From assembly GCA_039027435.1 (NCBI GenBank), contig JBCCKF010000001.1, forward strand, positions 124,001 through 188,000: a stretch of DNA of 64,000 nt. Direction: 5' to 3'. The notes below the pieces were generated by a model. It was not told the origin of the DNA. It saw only the letters and a program-made list of their open reading frames with translations, and made no database searches. The stretch's first letter is position 1. Each line of letters starts with the position of its first letter. The DNA comes from CALBPI01 sp039027435 (GTDB taxonomy: Bacteria; Pseudomonadota; Gammaproteobacteria; Steroidobacterales; Woeseiaceae). The position numbers and the translations under genes are program-made. Positions 24,644 through 31,730 of this stretch are shown here, one piece after another.

Positions 24644-25741
24644 TCAGTCGATCACTAGGCGCGCGACGATTTCCTCGGAAATGAACGCGTCAGTCTTGTC
24701 ATGCATACCAGGCGTATTGAAATCGGTCTTTGTGATTACGACGGTGACTCCGAACTCATCAAACGCAATCACTCGATTTCCACCGTTACCACTCATCATG
24801 GTGCTTTGGTAAGTCTCTCCGTCAATGTCGTAGGACCGTAACCACCAGAGGTATCCGTACTCGTACGGAGACTCCGGTATGACTGTCCGCGGCAACACAG
24901 AAGCTTTAGTCCATTTGTCTGAAAGGATCACGTTGCCACCGACCATCCCGTTGTTGCGCTGTAGTTCCGCAAGCTTCGCCAGATCGCGCGTGGTCAGCTC
25001 AAGGCCACCTCCCATATGGGCTTGACCCAGCCCATTTCTGGACCAGCGAAAACTATCAATGCTCAGGGGGGCAAACAGGTACTTCTCGACAAAATCGGTA
25101 AACGGGATGCCCGACGCTCGTTCAACGACTTCCCCCAGCACCTGAACACCGGCGGTACAGTAAGAGAAAGAACGCTCGTAGGGGGCGCTGCGCGCTCTCG
25201 ATGCCCAGGCGGGGAATCCGCGGATTGGTAGATCCCAGAAGAACGACGACCAGTCTTCCACAACATACATCCGCTCCTCATTTCCGCGCGAGAACTGATT
25301 CCAGTCGTCGCATTCAAGCGGGCCGCTCATGGTCAGCAGATCCTCCGCCGTGATCTGCAGTTTTCTGGAATCCGGATTTTTGAAAGGCGCGATCTCGCTG
25401 AAGAAACCTGCCAATGGCTCGTCGACCTTTACAAAGCCTCTATCAATGGCAAGACCGATCGCCATGCCCGTAATCGTTTTTGTGACCGATCGAGTGTTGT
25501 GGGTAGTTGTCTCATCCATGCCCTCTCGGTAGTACTCGAACAAGCGCTCACCGTCGCGGAGTATGAGCACGCTGGTCACGTTACCGTAGACGCCATTTTC
25601 GATTGACGTGGTCAGACCGGCACTGGCCTCGTTACTCCACTGGAGTCTCTCACCAGCCCATCCTGTCGACGCCATCAACAAGGTCACTGTCACTGCGATT
25701 ATTCGGTAAGGGCGAGTTTGATTCATAAGCATGGGCTTCAT
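24644..25741 (-). CDS. Serine hydrolase, beta-lactamase class C family
   Basis: About 365 residues. The signal peptide runs to about TGWA. The catalytic SxxK is SVTK (in NTRSVTKTITG), and the second motif is a Tyr in FSYCTAG, where class C enzymes usually have YxN; the Thr is unusual. Such proteins act as esterases, D-aminopeptidases or carboxypeptidases more often than as true beta-lactamases. The start is uncertain (ATGs at 25741, 25732, 25726; upstream TTG 25792). Its promoter and first 40 or so codons are duplicated in front of the alpha/beta hydrolase gene 3.2 kb away. Confidence 0.82.
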   Translation of the reverse strand: MKPMLMNQTRPYRIIAVTVTLLMASTGWAGERLQWSNEASAGLTTSIENGVYGNVTSVLILRDGERLFEYYREGMDETTTHNTRSVTKTITGMAIGLAIDRGFVKVDEPLAGFFSEIAPFKNPDSRKLQITAEDLLTMSGPLECDDWNQFSRGNEERMYVVEDWSSFFWDLPIRGFPAWASRARSAPYERSFSYCTAGVQVLGEVVERASGIPFTDFVEKYLFAPLSIDSFRWSRNGLGQAHMGGGLELTTRDLAKLAELQRNNGMVGGNVILSDKWTKASVLPRTVIPESPYEYGYLWWLRSYDIDGETYQSTMMSGNGGNRVIAFDEFGVTVVITKTDFNTPGMHDKTDAFISEEIVARLVID

Positions 25742-25835
25742 ACCGCAACCAAGGAATGTCGCTAGCCTGGTTTCGGGATCTGTCGCGATCAATCAAATAT
25801 TCTTGAAGATTCTTGAATTCGGCATTCAAGAACTC
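25660..25835. repeat. Promoter-plus-leader segment, copy A
   Basis: This segment aligns without gaps over most of its length with 28898-29073. On the minus strand both encode the similar leaders MIATDPETRLA / MIAKGPETKLA, then MKPMLMN / MKPILMD, and end MASTG. It includes operator-like repeats: TTCTTGAA at 25800-25807 and 25810-25817, and TTCAAGAA at 25825-25832, of which the last two form TTGAA-N7-TTCAA. The cause is either duplication or strong shared constraint. Confidence 0.8.
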
Positions 25836-25893
25836 ACCCGGAAGCCAAAATGGGGCGAACATCAAGAGGATGATGTGCCGAGGACGGTCAGCC

Positions 25894-27381
25894 TCAATCG
25901 GCCGATTTTCTATATGTGACCCCTCGCCGAACGATTGAGGTCGTCCCGTCACTGGCCCATCTAACGGTCAGGTCGTTTCCGAAGCGCGTATTAATGAGGG
26001 TGTCTGAACCCGTTCTCACAAGCTCGAATGCTCCGTTATAGGACCAAATGCTGTCAGCGGATTCATAGGTCGAAAGTATCGTGCGCGAATCTCGATCGAC
26101 TGAAATAGTGAATGCTGGGTTTCCACTGCTTGAATCGACATACCGTCCCGCAAGTTGCTCTTGCTCGTCCGCCGACAGTGTCATCCGCTCACGAATGATT
26201 AACGGAAGCGCTGGCCATTGATACGCCTCGGCAGCCGTTCGATTGATGTCTCCCATCAAAATGAAACCACCTGGACCATTCGTCATCACGACAATCACGT
26301 CACCGACTGCCGGGAACGACATCGTATGGTTCCAATACCCTCGATTATCGCCAGAGTTGCTCAGTCGAACCTGAGCTTGACGGATCTGGAAACCGACACC
26401 GAGAGCGGTGAAGCCGATTGCGGGAGTCAGCACTTCGCGCCCAACATTGGGATGAATTCCACGGTCTGTGCCGATAGTGACGCTTGCAATTAGTGCCGAT
26501 ATGAATCGACCGTATTCCGTGGGCGTTGTCCACAAGCCCGCAGCTGCACCTTGAGGGTAAAGAAGCCATCCACCGTCTGCGGGAAGACCCTCTTCGCCAT
26601 TGCCGGGCGCCACGTTTGCCGCACGCACATCGTCAGGTGTGATCAGATCAAACGTACTCCTCTCCATGCCAACAGGTTCGAGAACCAGCCGCTTCATTAA
26701 GGCGGGAAAAGACTCACCAGATACCGTTTCAGCCCAGTGTTGCGCGAGGTGAAAACCACCACCCGAATACCTGCGCTGCCCTACGCGATCTGGCTCGATG
26801 ATGATTCCCGCTGTATTCGAGCCGTTAGTACCGAAAACGATTTCCTGGGTACTCGGAATATCAGCTCCCGGACTGTACCCCGGAAAGCCCGAAATCGTTG
26901 CTCCAGCGGAGTGCGAGAGAAGCCCTCGTAGGGTGACAGGAACCCCGCCGGGGTTGAGATGTTTGTCGCGTAGAACAGCGAAGGAACCTCTAAGGTCCGC
27001 ATCGAGGTCTGTCCCTACTTCTTTAGCAAGCGCGACGATACCCACTGCAGCTACCGCCTTCGACAGCGAAGCAGCTTGAAACAGCATATCGACATCATCG
27101 ACTTCACCGTAAGCGGATGCCCAATGGAGATCACCCCCGGAGAAAACCGCGACGGACGCCGATCGAACCTCGAGCTCAGCCATTCGCTCCTCGAGAGTAG
27201 GCCGCTTCGCTTCCTCACCTATGAACGAGACGATCCCAATGAGCGCGGACTCTATTGCAGTCTGTTCAATAGGCCTGTTGACAGGCGGCTGGTGGAAATC
27301 GGCTGGCCAAGACACGCAGGCGGTAAGCAACACGCCAGCCGAGAGAGCGATCACCATATGGTGTAGAGACTGTCTGATCAT
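25894..27381 (-). CDS. Serine hydrolase (beta-lactamase family) lipoprotein
   Basis: 495 residues. A lipoprotein signal ends in the lipobox LLTAC (Cys at about 22). The beta-lactamase-type catalytic motif SLSK (in QAASLSKAVAA) is at about 103-106, the Tyr motif YSGGG at about 210, and a C-terminal lipocalin-like tail follows. It is predicted to be membrane-anchored in the periplasm. It lies 32 bases downstream of the alpha/beta hydrolase gene on the same strand, so the two are probably one operon. It is not closely similar to the serine hydrolase downstream. The substrate is unknown (peptide or ester). Confidence 0.85.
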   Translation of the reverse strand: MIRQSLHHMVIALSAGVLLTACVSWPADFHQPPVNRPIEQTAIESALIGIVSFIGEEAKRPTLEERMAELEVRSASVAVFSGGDLHWASAYGEVDDVDMLFQAASLSKAVAAVGIVALAKEVGTDLDADLRGSFAVLRDKHLNPGGVPVTLRGLLSHSAGATISGFPGYSPGADIPSTQEIVFGTNGSNTAGIIIEPDRVGQRRYSGGGFHLAQHWAETVSGESFPALMKRLVLEPVGMERSTFDLITPDDVRAANVAPGNGEEGLPADGGWLLYPQGAAAGLWTTPTEYGRFISALIASVTIGTDRGIHPNVGREVLTPAIGFTALGVGFQIRQAQVRLSNSGDNRGYWNHTMSFPAVGDVIVVMTNGPGGFILMGDINRTAAEAYQWPALPLIIRERMTLSADEQEQLAGRYVDSSSGNPAFTISVDRDSRTILSTYESADSIWSYNGAFELVRTGSDTLINTRFGNDLTVRWASDGTTSIVRRGVTYRKSAD

Positions 27382-27413
27382 GGCGACTTACTCAATTTGG
27401 GAATTAGACAGGT

Positions 27414-28979
27414 CTATTCCAAGGCGTAGTTCGGAGCGGCTCTTTCGAACAGACAGTGGGTTGACTTTGGCGCCTCAAGGACACGAGCCGGGGCCTCTAT
27501 GAAGTCGGCTGCAAGCTTCATCGCGCAACCGTCACCACCCCATTGTTGAGTTGGAGAATGGCTGTCGCCTCTCGCGACCGCTACCAGACTGTTTGGTAGA
27601 GTCCTCGACGCCAGCTCACCCCAGGCTGGCGGCGTTAACGGGTCAAACTCACCAGCAACAATAAGCACAGGCACATCGGAGCTGACGGGCTCGACAACGC
27701 TGTCGTCAAGAGCCTCTACGCCCCAGGCTTCACAAATGTCCGGTGACACCGCGGCGCTTTCATAACCGCCGAGAACAGGTCCGGGAGCCTTCATCTGGCT
27801 GCGCTTACTGAATGGTAGTGCTTCAGAGCACCAAACCGAGAAGCGCATTCCCCAGGCAAAATCGGCCGCTTTGGGCGATCCAGAGATTCGCTCCTTGATG
27901 GACGGATCGAGACGCGCCAGATAGTCCATATACAGTGGGGCGCGGCGAATATCCGCGCTGGAGTTCAGCGGCAGCAGAGATACGAGGTCAACGCCGGTAA
28001 TCGGCTCATCAAGTCCATCGATCTCCAGTGGAGACTCGGAAACAGCCGCAAGCGTCTGAAAGAATCTTTGCTCCAAATTAGGAAACGCTTCATCGCAAGA
28101 CGCTTGTAGCGCGCAATCTCGCGCAATACCCCTTATGGCTTCTTCCAGATTCCGAGCGCTTTGGTCGTCATAGATCGCATTCGGCGGGAGTGGCGAATCC
28201 AGGACCATCGAGTCGAGACTGTCGTCGAAGTATCTGGCGTAAGTAAGCGCGAGGCGGGTACCGTAAGAACCGCCATAGAGGTTCCAGCTCTCAATACCGA
28301 GTGCTGTGCGCAAATCCTCCAGGTCAGCAGCGCTCTCCCTACTATTGTAGTTATCCAACCCAATACCTGCGTTCTCAAGCCTTTCCCTGCAGGCGACAAC
28401 AGAGGTGATCCGGCTACTTCCGCTTTCGATTGCCATACGGAATTCAGGACACATCAATGCCGGCTTGGCATAGTGGGTACCGCGCTGCCCGATGACAATG
28501 AAGTCTCGATCGGCAAGCCACGGGTACGCGCCTGGAAAAGCCGCTGTGCGCATGGCCGATGAACCGGGGCCACCCGACAAATATAAGACCGGGCTTTTGG
28601 GCGATTCCGCATCAGTGTGGATTATTGCGACCGGAAGCTGGATCTCATTGGAGCGCGGATCGGAGCGATCTTCTTTGACTACCAGCCAACCTAGCGTTGA
28701 ATCGAAGGCGGACGGCACGCCAACAGGGAATGCTTCTTCTGGCCCGATCTCTTCAAACCGTAGAGGAGAAGGCGCTTGCAGACGCGTGTTGTTTGCAGAC
28801 TGATCAGCCACGGTCACGTTGGGAGCAACAAGTAGTAAAGCTAGGAACAGGCACATCAAGACAGACCGAAAACTGCGCGGTAGTCTTCTCCAGGAACTTC
28901 CTGTCGAGGCCATAAAAGAGCTCGCTATACCCGCGATTGTTCCGCGGGGGTTATTATGATCCATGAGTATTGGCTTCAT
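27414..28979 (-). CDS. Alpha/beta hydrolase, S33 / TAP-like peptidase family, secreted
   Basis: About 521 residues. The nucleophile elbow is GGSYG in LYGGSYGTRLAL. The catalytic Asp lies in AGEFDPLTPP and the His in RGDSHSP, as in tripeptidyl aminopeptidase-like (TAP) enzymes. A hydrophobic signal segment (VLMCLFLALLLVAPNVTVA) lies 40-60 residues into the frame. Upstream of it is a leader that copies the N-terminus of the serine hydrolase gene at 24644-25741, so the true start may be ATG 28913 rather than 28979. It is divergent from the CadC-like regulator and upstream of a serine hydrolase lipoprotein gene. Confidence 0.83.
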   Translation of the reverse strand: MKPILMDHNNPRGTIAGIASSFMASTGSSWRRLPRSFRSVLMCLFLALLLVAPNVTVADQSANNTRLQAPSPLRFEEIGPEEAFPVGVPSAFDSTLGWLVVKEDRSDPRSNEIQLPVAIIHTDAESPKSPVLYLSGGPGSSAMRTAAFPGAYPWLADRDFIVIGQRGTHYAKPALMCPEFRMAIESGSSRITSVVACRERLENAGIGLDNYNSRESAADLEDLRTALGIESWNLYGGSYGTRLALTYARYFDDSLDSMVLDSPLPPNAIYDDQSARNLEEAIRGIARDCALQASCDEAFPNLEQRFFQTLAAVSESPLEIDGLDEPITGVDLVSLLPLNSSADIRRAPLYMDYLARLDPSIKERISGSPKAADFAWGMRFSVWCSEALPFSKRSQMKAPGPVLGGYESAAVSPDICEAWGVEALDDSVVEPVSSDVPVLIVAGEFDPLTPPAWGELASRTLPNSLVAVARGDSHSPTQQWGGDGCAMKLAADFIEAPARVLEAPKSTHCLFERAAPNYALE

Positions 28980-29073
28980 CACGCCGCTAGTAACGCAAGC
29001 AAGCTTGGTCTCCGGACCCTTCGCAATCAAACAAATATTCTTGAAATTAATTGAAATCAGCTTTCAAAAACTC
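28898..29073. repeat. Promoter-plus-leader segment, copy B
   Basis: This is the counterpart of copy A at 25660-25835. It keeps the operator-like half-sites at the same spacing: TTGAA at 29041-29045, then TTGAA-N7-TTCAA at 29051-29067. Here the repeat overlaps the proposed TTG start of the divergent regulator gene, which could allow autoregulation. Confidence 0.8.
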
Positions 29074-30646
29074 TGAGAGACCACCGGAAACCAGCATTTT
29101 GCTCGACGACTTGCTGATTGACGTCGGACGTCGCTCTGTATGGCGGGATAACGAAGCACTGCGATTGCCGGATTTGAGCTTTGATGTACTCATGGCGCTC
29201 ATTGAAAAGGCACCGGCAGCCGTTAGCGCGGACAGTCTCGCCCGTACCGTTTGGAAAACCGAACATGTGACGAGTGAGACCGTTGCTCAACGCATCAGGC
29301 TACTTCGTCGTGCTCTTGGCGACGAGCCGAAGTCCCCGCGATATATCAGAACGGTGCGTAACGCGGGCTATGCCTGCGTAGCATCTGCAGAGTCAATTTG
29401 CAGAACCCCGCCAATACCCCCGCAACGCCGAAAGACCGTTCTGCGGAACGTCGGAGTCTCGACCCTGGCGCTTATTCTGGCTGCAGCGATTTATTTTGTT
29501 CGAGCGACAACACCTGTTGATGGAAGCGATGTTGCTATGGCTTCGCCTCCGCCCGTGACGCTGTCTATTTTGGAGCGCGCTCGGGGCCTGATGAAGGCTC
29601 AGCAAGCGGACGAGACCGATCAGGCGATTGAAATGCTTCGTGAAGCTCGCGAGCTCGACCCGTCCAATATCGACGTCATCGTCTCGCTGAGCTTTGCGCT
29701 ATCTACACGGGCTACAAAATTCCGGGGGACGGATTCCGACGCGTCGGAAGCGGAGCAATTGGCGCGCAGCGCACTCCAGACTGATAGCGGGGTGAGTGGC
29801 GCTTGGCACGCGTTGGCTTATGCGCTCGATTCACAAGGACGTGTCGACGAGGCTCTGGGTTCGTATACCCGTGCTTTCGAGCTGAACCCAGCTGACGTGT
29901 CTGCCATGTCAAGCGCAGCATACTTGTTATCCGTGCGTGGACGATTCTTCGAGGCGCTCAGTCTTGAGGCGCGCGCGATGAGTGACCGGGACTACTCGCG
30001 TTATGCGGATATACAAATCGCCGTTGCACTCGAGCTCGTTAACCACCCCGCAGCGGAGCCCTGGTTTTCTCGTGCCGAAACGCTGATTCGCAATCAAGTC
30101 GTATACCTCGCCGAAGTCGCGAGTGCTCGCTTGCGTTCAGGCGCGCCCAACGCGGCGCTTGCCGTTCTCTCGCAAGAGTCGGGTTCTGACGTTTCTTCTC
30201 TTCGACTCGCTCGGATTAAGGGTCGGGCTTTTCTTGCGTTAGGTGACAGAGATACAGCACGTACCCACTTCAGCGCTGCTAAGGGCTGGGGTGAGTTTGA
30301 CCTCGCGGCGCTAGACGTGCTCGAAGGAAATGACCGACTGGCGATACAGCAGATTCGTTCGGCGGAATCGTCGATGATCAGCGGAAACTCCTGGCCGGGC
30401 GTACGGATTAGCCTCGCCGAGATATACGGAGCTATGAAGAATAGAACTGCAACACTCGATTACTTGTCGCGCGCCGTCGATCTGGGTTGGCGAGATATCG
30501 GAGCGATTGAGCACTCGCCGTATCTTCAGGGCATTGTTCTAACGGACGAATGGCAGCAGATAAGAACACGCATCGAGCGAGAACTGGAGATACAACGCAA
30601 TCTCATCGACGGCTCGAGTGAGCTCTCTGGTCTGATTGGGATATAG
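29051..30646 (+). CDS. CadC-like winged-helix, membrane and TPR regulator
   Basis: 531 residues. The N-terminal winged helix of the OmpR/CadC type (about 15-110) includes VTSETVAQRIRLLRRALGDE and RYIRTVRNAGYAC. A single membrane segment (about 135-152) is followed by a periplasmic TPR-rich part. The layout is that of ToxR/CadC one-component sensors. The start is TTG 29051, directly after an in-frame stop; a TTG near 29099 is possible. It is divergent from the alpha/beta hydrolase gene, whose promoter carries inverted repeats also found before the serine hydrolase, so this protein is the natural candidate regulator. A terminator hairpin follows the stop. Confidence 0.85.
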   Translation: MKSAFKNSERPPETSILLDDLLIDVGRRSVWRDNEALRLPDLSFDVLMALIEKAPAAVSADSLARTVWKTEHVTSETVAQRIRLLRRALGDEPKSPRYIRTVRNAGYACVASAESICRTPPIPPQRRKTVLRNVGVSTLALILAAAIYFVRATTPVDGSDVAMASPPPVTLSILERARGLMKAQQADETDQAIEMLREARELDPSNIDVIVSLSFALSTRATKFRGTDSDASEAEQLARSALQTDSGVSGAWHALAYALDSQGRVDEALGSYTRAFELNPADVSAMSSAAYLLSVRGRFFEALSLEARAMSDRDYSRYADIQIAVALELVNHPAAEPWFSRAETLIRNQVVYLAEVASARLRSGAPNAALAVLSQESGSDVSSLRLARIKGRAFLALGDRDTARTHFSAAKGWGEFDLAALDVLEGNDRLAIQQIRSAESSMISGNSWPGVRISLAEIYGAMKNRTATLDYLSRAVDLGWRDIGAIEHSPYLQGIVLTDEWQQIRTRIERELEIQRNLIDGSSELSGLIGI

Positions 30647-30657
30647 ACGGCCAGAAC

Positions 30658-30684
30658 AAAAAAGGGTCCGCAAGGGACCCTTTT
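30658..30684. terminator. Bidirectional terminator after the CadC-like gene
   Basis: GGGTCC (30664-30669) pairs with GGACCC (30675-30680). It is flanked by an A run on the left and TTTT on the right, 12 bases after the regulator stop. An almost identical hairpin sits 177 bases further on. Confidence 0.85.
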
Positions 30685-30690
30685 CTTGTT

Positions 30691-30709
30691 TGGCGCGCCT
30701 GGAAGGATT
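30691..30709 (-). pseudogene. 3' fragment of a second tRNA-Arg
   Basis: These 19 bases are identical to the 3' end of the tRNA-Arg gene (CCA, discriminator, acceptor and start of the T arm) and then diverge. It is either a relic of a tandem tRNA-Arg array, as found after tRNA-Ser in other gammaproteobacteria, or the border of a mobile element. Confidence 0.75.
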
Positions 30710-30834
30710 GACTCTCATCGGCTATGGCCGATGCTCGGGCCTTCGGCCCGTTGCCGCCTAGGGCGGCAACGTCCAAAACGCAGTGCGTTTTGTCGAACCG
30801 AGAGGTTCGAACCAAGACTTCCAGGAAGGCAAAC

Positions 30835-30864
30835 AAAAAAGGGTCCGCGAGGGACCCTTTTCTT
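30835..30864 (-). terminator. Terminator of the tRNA-Ser/tRNA-Arg transcript
   Basis: On the minus strand GGGTCC-ctcgc-GGACCC is followed by six T (A run at 30835-30840), just 3' of the tRNA-Arg CCA end. Confidence 0.88.
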
Positions 30865-30867
30865 GTT

Positions 30868-30944
30868 TGGCGCGCCTGGAAGGATTCGAACCTCCGACCG
30901 CCTGGTTCGTAGCCAGGTACTCTATCCAGCTGAGCTACAGGCGC
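30868..30944 (-). tRNA. tRNA-Arg(ACG)
   Basis: 77 bases including an encoded CCA. The acceptor stem is GCGCCTG/CAGGCGC, the anticodon loop CTACGAA has anticodon ACG, and the T arm contains GGTTCGAATCC. It follows tRNA-Ser(GCT) on the same strand, as in the serV-argVYZQ arrangement of enteric bacteria, but only one intact Arg copy is present. Confidence 0.97.
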
Positions 30945-31022
30945 GTATTTGTGTTCCGGACATGTGTCCGCTGAACAGGCCGCGCATTATAGAAGTGCTG
31001 CCTATCCAAGGCCAGAAAAAAG

Positions 31023-31113
31023 TGGCGGAGAGAGAGGGATTCGAACCCTCGATGGGCTATTAACCCATACTCCCTTAGCAGGGGAGCGCTTTCGACCACT
31101 CAGCCATCTCTCC
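31023..31113 (-). tRNA. tRNA-Ser(GCT)
   Basis: 91 bases including CCA, with the long variable arm of class II tRNAs. The acceptor stem is GGAGAGA/TCTCTCC and the anticodon loop CTGCTAA has anticodon GCT. It lies downstream of csrA and upstream of tRNA-Arg on the minus strand. Confidence 0.97.
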
Positions 31114-31193
31114 GGTTCTGGTCATCCGGCTCGCGGCCGGCCGCAGAGTTTAAGTCACTGGTGGGTGTAGGGTAAAGATGTGCCGCGAATTGA

Positions 31194-31394
31194 TTACTCG
31201 CAAGCGGCTGCTGTGGGCCCTTCGTCGGCTGATTCGTTCTGAATCCGCTCGAAGATTTCCTGTCTGTGGACGGAAACGTCCTTGGGTGCGTTGATGCCCA
31301 GGCGAATCTGGTTGCCTTTGACGCCCAGCACTGTCACTGAAACGTCTTCGCCGATGACTACGGTTTCCCCAACCCGTCGGGTCAGAATCAACAT
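31194..31394 (-). CDS. csrA: Carbon storage regulator CsrA
   Basis: 66 residues starting MLILTRRVGETVVIG, the family hallmark, and including IRLGINAPKDVSVHR with the RNA-binding Arg region. It is a dimeric RNA-binding protein that blocks or stabilises GGA-containing leaders in central metabolism, motility and biofilm genes. ATG 31394 is chosen over the longer frame because of homology and the AAGGGAGAG site upstream. The order alaS-csrA-tRNA-Ser-tRNA-Arg is conserved in gammaproteobacteria. Confidence 0.97.
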   Translation of the reverse strand: MLILTRRVGETVVIGEDVSVTVLGVKGNQIRLGINAPKDVSVHRQEIFERIQNESADEGPTAAACE

Positions 31395-31730
31395 GAAGCT
31401 CTCTCCCTTTCTTCGGCTACAGCCTCTCCGTGGCTGCGACCATTCCAGACTCGCGAATCGGGCAAGCATCTCAACATGCCCACTGAGTATCGTCTGTCTA
31501 TTTCCGCTAGTACTGTCACGTCGTCCCTAAAAATTTCGAACTTGTTCTATGACAGCGCTAACAATGCACACACCTTGAGCACTATTTGCTCGAGACCGCC
31601 GAATTAGATCGTAAAGGAATGGATAATGCAAAGGTAAAATTCAAAAATACCCTCTTGTAACACCCTGAAATTTTGGGGAATTTATTCCCGCACTCAGGGA
31701 AAGTCGGTATACCCGTTCCTTTGGTAACAA
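31395..31730. other. Intergenic region between alaS and csrA
   Basis: 336 bases without a convincing gene. It must hold the csrA promoter and leader on the minus strand. It contains a nested hairpin: CCCTGA (31663-31668) with TCAGGG (31694-31699) outside and GGGAA (31676-31680) with TTCCC (31685-31689) inside. This could end the alaS transcript or fold in a csrA leader. The middle is AT-rich with no other feature that I can support. Confidence 0.6.

Larger units (their letters stand above)
30655..30886. repeat. tRNA-linked perfect-hairpin array bounded by direct repeats
   Basis: Two 55-base direct repeats (30655-30709 and 30832-30886, one mismatch) each hold a terminator hairpin plus the last 19 bases of the tRNA-Arg gene; the second belongs to the intact tRNA. 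Between them are five consecutive perfect hairpins: 30716-30733, 30736-30750, 30751-30769, 30774-30792 and 30793-30810, with stems of 6-8 bases and loops of 3-4. The array is enclosed by inverted pieces of the tRNA tail: CCTGGAAG at 30698-30705 and CTTCCAGG at 30818-30825, with GTTTGG and GCAAAC outside. There is no coding gene in this stretch. Confidence 0.9.

Noticed and set aside
25731..25919. A 62-codon plus-strand frame upstream of the serine hydrolase
   Set aside because: It lies antisense to the leader and promoter region; its similarity to the segment before the CadC-like gene is explained by the duplicated DNA, and in the other copy the frame ends in a stop within the operator.
29393..29605. 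Minus-strand frames inside the CadC-like gene
   Set aside because: Shadow frames of a well-supported gene with recognisable domains; no independent support.
30655..30886. CRISPR array or integron attC array
   Set aside because: There are only two direct repeats, the hairpins differ from each other in sequence, and no cas or integrase gene is in the window.
30686..31170. Several plus-strand open frames across the tRNA genes and hairpin array
   Set aside because: They are read antisense through tRNA-Arg and tRNA-Ser and contain the translated tRNA pattern seen in many spurious database entries; no ribosome site or coding signal.
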